Positions 26,837-32,418 of a DNA stretch of 32,418 nucleotides are shown here, in pieces. Source of the stretch: Neorhizobium huautlense (GTDB taxonomy: Bacteria; Pseudomonadota; Alphaproteobacteria; Rhizobiales; Rhizobiaceae); the NCBI RefSeq assembly GCF_002968575.1, contig NZ_PVBM01000036.1, forward strand, positions 1 to 32,418. The letters run 5' to 3'. Under the pieces are notes generated by a model that searched no databases, had not been told where the DNA came from, and saw nothing but the letters and a program-made list of their open reading frames with translations. The translations under genes and the position numbers were made by a program. How positions within the stretch are numbered: position 1 is the first letter of the stretch; each line of letters begins with the position of its first letter.

Positions 26837-28395
26837 TGAGAGATTTCCTGAAGACTAGGGCCGGCAGGCAGCTGATTCAGATCTCCGCCTTCGGCCTGTT
26901 TTTCTGGCTTGTCTGCCTGATTTTTCGCGAAAAGATACTGGCGCTTGTCCAGGCGGTCAGCGCAGGGAAGGCCCATCTCATCATCGTCACCCTGATTGTG
27001 GCGGGCATCGCCAGCTTCGCCTATTCGGCCCTGCGCATTCTAGACATGCGCGACGAGATGGCGAACCGCCGCGAGGCGTTCGACGAAGCCGACCGCATCG
27101 CTACTCACGATCACCTCACCAAGCTCCCCAACCGCTATGCGTTCGACCGCCTCGTAGTATCCGACCTTCGCGGAGCGGTGGAAGAGACGGCTTCGCAAAC
27201 CGCAACCGTGTTCTCCATCGATCTCGATGGCTTCAAGAAGGTCAATGATCTGCTCGGCCACCAAGGCGGCGATATTCTTCTTAAAGAGGTTTCGCGACGG
27301 ATCTGTGCACTTGCAGAACACGAATGCGTCTTCCGCTTCGGCGGCGACGAGTTCGTCGCCGTCGCCCGCGACCTGCCGCCAGAGAGGGAAGAACTTGTCG
27401 CGCAACTGCTGATCCATTCGGTCTCCCGGCCTGTGCGGATCGGCACATTGTCGACCGAGGTCGGTGCAAGCGTCGGATATGCGAGGCTGCCCGATCACGG
27501 CCGCTCGCTCGAGGAGGTCTGCCACCGCTCGGATATTGCCCTTTATGAGGCAAAAAGCCGGGGGCACAATCAGTATGCGCTGTTTCAGCCGGAAATGCAG
27601 GAAAAGGTCGCGGAACGAGCGAAGCTGGAAGGCGAGCTCCGCCGAGCCATCGACGAGGGCAAGATAGAGCCGTTCTATCAACCCTTGATTGACCTGCGGA
27701 CCGGCGCCTTGTGCGGCTTCGAAGCGCTTGCGCGGTGGCGCAACAACGAAGGGGCTTTCATTCCCCCCCAGCAGTTTATCACGGTAGCGGAAGAAACTGG
27801 GCTGATAACCGTGCTGTTCGAGCAACTGCTGTCGCGGGCATGCCGCGATGCCCAGCTCTGGTCGGAAGCCGCAACGCTTTCGTTTAATGTCTCACCCGTC
27901 CAGATGGAAGACAGGCTGTTGGCGCAGCGGATTCTCCATATTCTTCAGGACACCGGCCTAGCGGCGTCGCGGCTGGAAATCGAGATTACGGAAAATGCTC
28001 TCATGGGAGACCCTGATCTCGCCGCGTCGACCATCGACCATCTTCACGCCGCCGGGATCCAGGTGGCGCTCGACGATTTCGGAACGGGCTATTCCAGCCT
28101 CTCCCAGCTTGCCCGCTTCAAATTCGACAAAATCAAGATCGACAAAAGTTTCGTTGCCGCCTGCTCCAACAACGACAAGAACGCCAAGATCATCGATGCC
28201 ATCCTTGGGCTGAGCCGCAGCCTCAATCTCAAGACGACGGTGGAGGGAATCGAGGAAAACGCCCAGCTGGCCTATTTCCTCGGCCAGGGATGTGACATAG
28301 GCCAAGGCTATCTCTTCGGCAAAGCCATGCCTCAGTCGGAGGTGACGGCCTTTGTCGCCGCACGCCGCCACGTCCTGGCCGCCCGACACGCATAA
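26836..28395 (+). CDS. membrane-bound GGDEF-EAL protein (c-di-GMP synthesis/degradation)
   Basis: A 519-aa protein with two N-terminal membrane helices (~12-30 and ~46-66), a short linker, a GGDEF domain (~85-250) and an EAL domain (~265-505). The diguanylate cyclase motif GGDEF (169-173) is intact. The inhibitory RxxD site expected at 160-163 reads AEHE, so product inhibition there is lost. The EAL domain keeps EAL (296-298), the NVSP block, EITE, DDFGTGYSS (413-421), the KIDKSF lysine and VEGIE, so phosphodiesterase activity is likely. There is no large sensor domain; any signal must come through the membrane segment. GGAGGAG precedes the ATG at 26836; an in-frame ATG at 26740 was rejected because it lies before this site. 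It is a single gene between the catabolic cluster and stress genes. Confidence 0.94.
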   Translation: MRDFLKTRAGRQLIQISAFGLFFWLVCLIFREKILALVQAVSAGKAHLIIVTLIVAGIASFAYSALRILDMRDEMANRREAFDEADRIATHDHLTKLPNRYAFDRLVVSDLRGAVEETASQTATVFSIDLDGFKKVNDLLGHQGGDILLKEVSRRICALAEHECVFRFGGDEFVAVARDLPPEREELVAQLLIHSVSRPVRIGTLSTEVGASVGYARLPDHGRSLEEVCHRSDIALYEAKSRGHNQYALFQPEMQEKVAERAKLEGELRRAIDEGKIEPFYQPLIDLRTGALCGFEALARWRNNEGAFIPPQQFITVAEETGLITVLFEQLLSRACRDAQLWSEAATLSFNVSPVQMEDRLLAQRILHILQDTGLAASRLEIEITENALMGDPDLAASTIDHLHAAGIQVALDDFGTGYSSLSQLARFKFDKIKIDKSFVAACSNNDKNAKIIDAILGLSRSLNLKTTVEGIEENAQLAYFLGQGCDIGQGYLFGKAMPQSEVTAFVAARRHVLAARHA

Positions 28396-28499
28396 GCGGA
28401 ACGCTGATTTCTCAACAACACGCGGAAGGCCTCCGTCGTTTCGGCATCTGCCTTGGTTTATGACCGATCGCCTGCATCATTGATCGATAGTGCGCCGGC

Positions 28500-28631
28500 T
28501 CAAGTTGAACTCCGAGATTGTTCTTCATTGGGCGGGTTGGATTTCTCGCCGGTCGGTTTCTGCCGTTTGAGTTCGTTTTCGATGGTCTTGCGGGAGCCTT
28601 CTGCCGGATCTTTGTCTTTCGGATCTGTCAT
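28500..28631 (-). CDS. small hydrophilic 43-aa protein, probable general stress gene
   Basis: A short gene of 43 codons with an excellent AGGAGG seven bases before the ATG. The product is highly charged and lacks hydrophobic residues (begins MTDPKDKDPAEG, contains RKTIENELKRQ and ends with SRSST), so it is probably disordered. I do not know a function; similar tiny acidic/basic proteins occur in rhizobial genomes. A GGAAC-N18-TT promoter lies just upstream and gives a ~20-nt leader, which supports a real, stress-induced gene. It is divergent from the DUF892 gene and convergent with the GGDEF-EAL gene. A different overlapping minus-strand frame (63 codons) has no such start signal and is taken as its shadow. 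Confidence 0.75.
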   Translation of the reverse strand: MTDPKDKDPAEGSRKTIENELKRQKPTGEKSNPPNEEQSRSST

Positions 28632-28656
28632 TGCTGGTCCTCCTGGTGAATAGCCT

Positions 28657-28681
28657 AACCTGTCGCGATGCCGGATGTTCC
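28657..28681 (-). promoter_or_regulatory. EcfG/RpoE2-type promoter for the 43-aa protein gene
   Basis: On the minus strand GGAAC (28677-28681) is followed after 18 bp by TT (28657-28658, within GGTTAG). This fits the alphaproteobacterial general-stress consensus GGAAC-N18/19-TT. The predicted start of transcription lies ~20 nt before the start codon at 28631. Confidence 0.7.
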
Positions 28682-28702
28682 GGCTGCCCGTAAGCGGATT
28701 CT

Positions 28703-28727
28703 GGAACGATCACCATCCTCCCTGGTT
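28703..28727 (+). promoter_or_regulatory. EcfG/RpoE2-type promoter for the DUF892 gene
   Basis: GGAAC (28703-28707), 18 bp, TT (28726-28727, within GGTTAG). It has the same layout as the opposite promoter 21 bp away. The leader to the ATG at 28758 would be about 23 nt and contains the ribosome-binding site. Confidence 0.72.
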
Positions 28728-28757
28728 AGTCCCGCTGGCAACCAAAGAGGAAATGCA

Positions 28758-29270
28758 ATGAAGGATTCATCCGAAACCCGTTCCATCTTCGTGACCGGTC
28801 TCAAGAATGCGCACGCCATGGAAAATCAGGCGCTGTCGATTATGAAGCCGCAGGTCTCGCGGATCGAAAACTATCCCGACGTGGCATCGCGGCTCGAGCA
28901 GCATATCCGCGAGACCGAAGGGCAGATCGCCAGACTTGAGGAGATCCTGAGCAGCCTATCCGAAGATCATTCTACCTTGAACATGGCGCTCTCCTTCACC
29001 GGCAGCATGGCAGCGATGGGCCACAGCATTGCCGGCGACGAGATCATCAAAAACTCCCTCGCGAACTTCGCCTTCGAGAACTTCGAAATCGCCGCCTACA
29101 AATCCCTTATGACGATAGCCGAACTCGGCGGTTTTCCCGGATCTGTCGCCGCTCTGAAAGCCAATCTGGACGAGGAAATCGCCATGGCCAAATGGCTGGA
29201 CGATAATCTCAGGAGCGTGACGATCAAGTTTGCCTCGCTCAAGGAAGCCGGGATGAGCGCAAAAGTCTGA
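28758..29270 (+). CDS. DUF892 (YciE/YciF-like) ferritin-fold stress protein
   Basis: A 170-aa, almost wholly helical protein. The family start ETRSIFVTGLKNAHAMENQAL is followed by further acidic helices with Glu/His positions suited to a di-iron four-helix bundle (HIRETEGQIARLEEIL, FENFEIAAYKSLM, NLDEEIAMAKWLDDNL). Members are induced by osmotic or general stress in several bacteria; no reaction is firmly known. AGAGGA precedes the ATG at 28758. A longer frame from 28668 would run through the EcfG promoter and was rejected. A perfect hairpin follows the gene 33 bp after the stop. Confidence 0.9.
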   Translation: MKDSSETRSIFVTGLKNAHAMENQALSIMKPQVSRIENYPDVASRLEQHIRETEGQIARLEEILSSLSEDHSTLNMALSFTGSMAAMGHSIAGDEIIKNSLANFAFENFEIAAYKSLMTIAELGGFPGSVAALKANLDEEIAMAKWLDDNLRSVTIKFASLKEAGMSAKV

Positions 29271-29302
29271 TCGGCTTTCCTGACCCGCCCGAAGGAAACA
29301 AC

Positions 29303-29331
29303 TTACGAGGCTCCTCGAACGAGCCTCGTAA
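29303..29331. terminator. 11-bp perfect hairpin between convergent genes
   Basis: TTACGAGGCTC (29303-29313) pairs exactly with GAGCCTCGTAA (29321-29331) around a 7-nt loop CTCGAAC. It sits between the stops of the DUF892 gene and the flavin oxidoreductase gene. There is no T-run, but symmetry and position suit a bidirectional terminator or 3' end stabiliser. Confidence 0.65.
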
Positions 29332-29391
29332 CGGTTTGCAGGTCGGGTGCGCGTCGGCCGCGATCCGGAAACACAACAGTTCTCAAAAGGG

Positions 29392-30384
29392 TTATTGCGG
29401 AACCTTTCGGCCCCCATCCTTGAACCGCGGCAGGACCTCCCGCCCAAAGACGTCGATAAATTCACGCTGATTGCGGCCCACGTTGTGGACGTAGATTTCC
29501 TCAAAACCCATTGCCACGTCCCCTTCCAGCCATTCCACGTGTCGCGCCGGATCCGCCGAGATGCGGACATGATGATCCATGTCCTCCGGCCGCACCTTGG
29601 CGCAAGCTTGATCGAATTCCTCCGGCAAACGCAGCGTTTCCGAAACAGCTGTTGTCACGGCATTGCTGCGCCACTGATCAAAAGCGTTCGCGCGAGCCTC
29701 ATGATCGGAGCTTGCAAAGGAGACATGGACCTGCAGGTAGAGAGGCTTGCCTTCTCCACCGCCGCGCCGAAAGGCTTGAATTATCTCCCGGAGGCTTTCC
29801 CGCGGCTGATTGATGGTAATCAGTGCGTCGGCCCAGCTTCCCGCCCATTCTGCCGTCTTCGGCGACAGCGCACCGGCGACAAGGCGGGGCAATTCCTGAG
29901 GAAGAGTATGAATGCGCGCCTCGTCTACCCTGATCGGTCCTTCCCGGCTGACGAGTTGGCCCGACCACAGGTCACGGATTATTCCCACCGCTGCCTCTAA
30001 CCGTTCGTTCCGTTCCCGCTTCGAAGGCCAGCGTTCGCCGGTGACATGCTCGTTCATTGCCTGGCCGCTGCCGACGGCCATCCAGGGCAACCGCCCCGGA
30101 AACATCTCCGCGACGGTCGCAGCCGCCTGCGCCGTGATGACAGGATGATAGCGCCAGCCCGACGGTACCGTGATGATTCCAAATGGGATGGCTTGCGTCG
30201 CCTTCAGCGCCGCCCCAAGCCAAGCCCATGCAAAGCCCGATTGCCCTTGTCGCTCGCTCCAGGGGGTGAGATGGTCGGAGGACATGACCGCGTCGAAGCC
30301 TGCCGCCTCTGCGGCTTGTACATGGCCCAGGAGCTCGCTCGGCGGAAACTGCTCGTGGGAGGCGTGATAGCCGATCAGTGTCAT
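29392..30384 (-). CDS. luciferase-like (LLM) flavin-dependent oxidoreductase, TIGR03885-like
   Basis: A 330-aa TIM-barrel protein of the bacterial luciferase/F420-oxidoreductase superfamily. The opening strand is IGYHASHEQFPPSELLGHVQ, then AAGFDAVMSSDHLTPWSERQGQSGFAWAWLGAAL, the flavin-pocket stretch VAEMFPGRLPWMAVGSGQAMNEH and the late EIYVHNVGRNQ. It resembles the TIGR03885 group, thought to use flavin and not F420; rhizobia generally lack F420. Substrate is unknown. The ATG overlaps the stop of the GH13 gene by 4 nt (ATGA), so the two are coupled and share the EcfG promoter at 32062-32086. The pairing with a trehalose-type enzyme suggests a role in stress tolerance, which is inference. Confidence 0.85.
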   Translation of the reverse strand: MTLIGYHASHEQFPPSELLGHVQAAEAAGFDAVMSSDHLTPWSERQGQSGFAWAWLGAALKATQAIPFGIITVPSGWRYHPVITAQAAATVAEMFPGRLPWMAVGSGQAMNEHVTGERWPSKRERNERLEAAVGIIRDLWSGQLVSREGPIRVDEARIHTLPQELPRLVAGALSPKTAEWAGSWADALITINQPRESLREIIQAFRRGGGEGKPLYLQVHVSFASSDHEARANAFDQWRSNAVTTAVSETLRLPEEFDQACAKVRPEDMDHHVRISADPARHVEWLEGDVAMGFEEIYVHNVGRNQREFIDVFGREVLPRFKDGGRKVPQ

Positions 30385-32024
30385 GATCCGTTGCCCTTGG
30401 AAATCAGCCAGCGGTAGGCATAGGGTTCGAGTTCCAGACGGGGATCCTTTCCCACATCGAATTCGACTTCGTCTATCAGGTCGCGAAAACGCTTCGGTTG
30501 CATTCCGCCGAAATTGATGTCGGTCCCGATCCGTCGGCCCGCCAGATTGTGGACAAGCAACAACAGGTCGCCTGCATCTTCGAAACCGTGCACCAGGACG
30601 GCAGGGTCAGTCGCACTCAACCTTACTGGCCGCCCCTTTGTAAAAATGGGCTGACTTCGGCGAAGCGCGATAAATCTTTTGATCCTGTTCAGCAGCGAAT
30701 TGGGGGCTTCCTGTTGATCGGCAACATTGGCCTTCCTGTAGGAGAAGGGCCCGTCGTTCACAACCGGCTGAACCAGCATCCTGGGATTGGCGCTGGAGAA
30801 CCCCCCGTTCTTCTGTGAAGACCACTGCATCGGCACCCGCACCGAGTTCCGCCCCGGCTGGGAAAGATCCTCTCCGATACCGATTTCGTCGCCGTAAACG
30901 ATCAACGGCGGCCCCCTCAGGGAAAAGACAATGCTGAAAGCCAGCTCGATCCGACGCTGATCGCCGTTCAGCATGGGTGCCACGCGACGGCGGATGCCGC
31001 GTCCGAAGACCTCCATCTCTTTCTTCGGAGCGAAGACCTCGAACACCGACTGCTTCAGATCCGGCGGCACGCGAGAGAAATCGAGTTCGTCGAGATTTCG
31101 AAGGAAATTCACCCAGCCGCATCCGGGCGGCGGTTCGGGAAGAAGGCTCAGTCCCCGATTGATCACAGAGGCTTCCTCCTTGGCAAAACCGGCAAACAGA
31201 TAACAGGCCAGCATGAAATTGAGCAGAAGCTGGAGCTGATCACCCTCTCCGAAAAAGGCGTTTGACGCTTCCGGCGGAAGATTTACTTCGCCAAGAAGCA
31301 CGCCACCCGGCCGGCGGCTCTGCAGATAGGACCCAATCTGCTTTAGGATGCCATGCGGATCGCGGGGATTGGCATGTTCGAGCCCCTTGTTCGCAATGAT
31401 GAGCGGGGCCGCATCCAGTCGGAAGCCGCTGACCCCGAAGGCGATCCAGTAGTCGACGATCCTTAATATCTCTTCACGGACCTGGGGATTGGCGGCATTC
31501 AGTTCCGGCTGAAAGTCGTAGAAATGATGGAAGTAATAAGCCCTGGCAATCTCGTCATAGGTCCAGAGGCTGTCCACTTCACCGGGAAAGATCGATCTGG
31601 CGCCCGCGGCGACCGGCGGGGGATCGGCGCTCCAGACATAATAGTCCCGGTAGCGCGTCTCGTCGTCCCGTCGCGCCGCCTGAAACCACGGATGCTGATC
31701 GGACGTGTGGTTGACCACCAGGTCGATCACGACGCGAATGCCGTGTTCTCCCGCGCTGTGCAGGAATGTCAGAAAGTCGTCGAGCGTCCCGACCTTGGGA
31801 TTGACGGAATAGAAGTCGCTGACATCGTAGCCATTGTCACGGTCGGGACTTCGGTAGAACGGCAAAAGCCAGATACAGGTGATACCGAGTTCCGAAAGAT
31901 AGGTCAGCTTTTTGGTCAGGCCGATAAAGTCTCCGATGCCGTCGCCATTTCCGTCGGCGAACTTTTCGACGTCGATGCAGTAGATCACCGCCTCTTCATA
32001 CCAGGTGCTGCTCGGGTTCTGCAC
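30381..32024 (-). CDS. GH13 alpha-amylase-family protein, trehalose-synthase-like
   Basis: A 547-aa (beta/alpha)8 glycoside hydrolase-family protein close to trehalose synthase (maltose/trehalose interconversion). It has GNGDGIGDF (calcium/structural loop), VVNHTS (103-108), nucleophile Asp204 (GFRLDAAP), acid/base Glu246 (LLGEVN) and third acid Asp312 (FLRNLDELD). The usual His before Asp312 (RNHDEL in TreS) is Leu311, which may change transition-state binding or specificity. YGDEIG and RVPMQWS blocks are as in TreS. It lacks the fused maltokinase domain. The start is GTG at 32024 behind AGGAGA, ~30 nt after the EcfG promoter's predicted start site. A role in trehalose or glucan metabolism under stress is likely; exact reaction is open. 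Confidence 0.9.
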   Translation of the reverse strand: MQNPSSTWYEEAVIYCIDVEKFADGNGDGIGDFIGLTKKLTYLSELGITCIWLLPFYRSPDRDNGYDVSDFYSVNPKVGTLDDFLTFLHSAGEHGIRVVIDLVVNHTSDQHPWFQAARRDDETRYRDYYVWSADPPPVAAGARSIFPGEVDSLWTYDEIARAYYFHHFYDFQPELNAANPQVREEILRIVDYWIAFGVSGFRLDAAPLIIANKGLEHANPRDPHGILKQIGSYLQSRRPGGVLLGEVNLPPEASNAFFGEGDQLQLLLNFMLACYLFAGFAKEEASVINRGLSLLPEPPPGCGWVNFLRNLDELDFSRVPPDLKQSVFEVFAPKKEMEVFGRGIRRRVAPMLNGDQRRIELAFSIVFSLRGPPLIVYGDEIGIGEDLSQPGRNSVRVPMQWSSQKNGGFSSANPRMLVQPVVNDGPFSYRKANVADQQEAPNSLLNRIKRFIALRRSQPIFTKGRPVRLSATDPAVLVHGFEDAGDLLLLVHNLAGRRIGTDINFGGMQPKRFRDLIDEVEFDVGKDPRLELEPYAYRWLISKGNGS

Positions 32025-32061
32025 TCGCGCCGTCTCCTGCCAGTTCCCATGGAGAGGCGTA

Positions 32062-32086
32062 AACGATCAGAGCTTGGGCAGGTTCC
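32062..32086 (-). promoter_or_regulatory. EcfG/RpoE2-type promoter for the GH13-flavin oxidoreductase operon
   Basis: On the minus strand GGAAC (32082-32086) is followed after exactly 16 bp by CGTT (32062-32065), a full match to the general-stress consensus. It lies 38 bp upstream of the GTG start. Confidence 0.78.
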
Positions 32087-32247
32087 CACTGCCGAATGAG
32101 AACCGGCGGTCGTTCGCTTTTCACAGGCAGGGGCTCTCGGTTCTTCCCTGAGGTTCGCCTGCGGCAAGAAGAACCCGGACTTCCTCGAACAGACGGTGGT
32201 CCTTGAAGAACTGATGGGAGAGGCTGCGTTTCCTGCGCCCGGAACGC

Positions 32248-32272
32248 AAAAAGCCCCGCGGTTGGGCTTTTT
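32248..32272 (-). terminator. rho-independent terminator of the tRNA gene
   Basis: AAAAAGCCC (32248-32256) and GGGCTTTTT (32264-32272) form a 9-bp stem with a 7-nt loop. Read on the minus strand it ends in a T-run, 20 bp after the tRNA 3' end. The plus strand also ends in six Ts, so it can act both ways. Confidence 0.85.
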
Positions 32273-32289
32273 TGGGATGTGTTGTAAAG

Positions 32290-32368
<79 letters not shown>

Positions 32369-32374
32369 TCACCA

Positions 32375-32404
32375 AGAATACGGACCTTTGAGGCCCGGAA
32401 GCAA
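32375..32404 (-). promoter_or_regulatory. possible promoter of the initiator tRNA
   Basis: On the minus strand TTGCTT (32399-32404) and TATTCT (32375-32380) are separated by 18 bp. The -10 ends 6 bp before the mature tRNA 5' end, so the 5' leader would be very short or absent. The window stops 14 bp beyond, so a promoter further upstream cannot be excluded. Confidence 0.4.
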
Positions 32405-32418
32405 GTCAGGCGCGAGCC

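Noticed and set aside
28668..28757. 30-codon N-terminal extension of the DUF892 protein
   Set aside because: It contains the EcfG promoter and transcription start; the ATG at 28758 has its own ribosome-binding site.

Overview
The window is GC-rich, densely packed DNA from an alphaproteobacterium, most likely a member of the Rhizobiaceae (Rhizobium/Ensifer/Agrobacterium-type). This rests on several things: the pccB/pccA/bhbA genes with a divergent ScfR-family regulator, short rhizobial-style stress genes behind GGAAC-type (EcfG/RpoE2) promoters, a dipeptide-class ABC importer placed with sugar-acid enzymes, and an initiator tRNA whose anticodon stem has the A:U, G:C, G:C pattern known from rhizobia. 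No mobile element, CRISPR array or rRNA was seen.

Region 1 (1-9898) is propionyl-CoA metabolism. A minus-strand series runs pccB, a YghU-type glutathione transferase, two small uncharacterised genes, pccA and bhbA, followed by the first part of a phoD-type phosphatase cut by the window edge. PccB and PccA carboxylate propionyl-CoA, and BhbA isomerises methylmalonyl-CoA to succinyl-CoA. The divergent pccR gene encodes the likely regulator. The 116-bp gap holds a TTGCGA/TCGCAA operator-like inverted repeat lying on the probable promoters, and pccR appears to have no Shine-Dalgarno sequence.

Region 2 (9973-13082) has an AI-2E/PerM-family permease and a divergent FtsH-family AAA+ zinc protease.

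Region 3 (13106-26671) is a twelve-gene divergent catabolic cluster. The left arm (minus) encodes a Tat-exported solute-binding protein, two Dpp-type permeases, one fused double ATPase, two enolase-superfamily dehydratases and an aldose 1-epimerase. The right arm (plus) encodes an RraA/HMG-aldolase-like protein, a FadR-type GntR regulator, a uronate-dehydrogenase-like enzyme, an SMP-30 lactonase and a DHDPS-family lyase. Start/stop overlaps and short gaps bind each arm into an operon. Together they read as import, anomer equilibration, C1 oxidation to a lactone, lactone hydrolysis, dehydration to a 2-keto-3-deoxy acid and cleavage. The substrate cannot be fixed from sequence. Back-to-back promoters with roughly 10-bp tandem repeats sit between the arms.

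Region 4 (26672-32086) looks like a general-stress segment: a membrane GGDEF-EAL protein whose ribosome-binding site can fold into a hairpin, a 43-aa hydrophilic protein, a DUF892 (YciE-like) ferritin-fold protein, a luciferase-like flavin oxidoreductase and a trehalose-synthase-like GH13 protein. Three good EcfG-type promoters and one weaker match serve these genes. The window ends with a minus-strand initiator tRNA-Met and its terminator.
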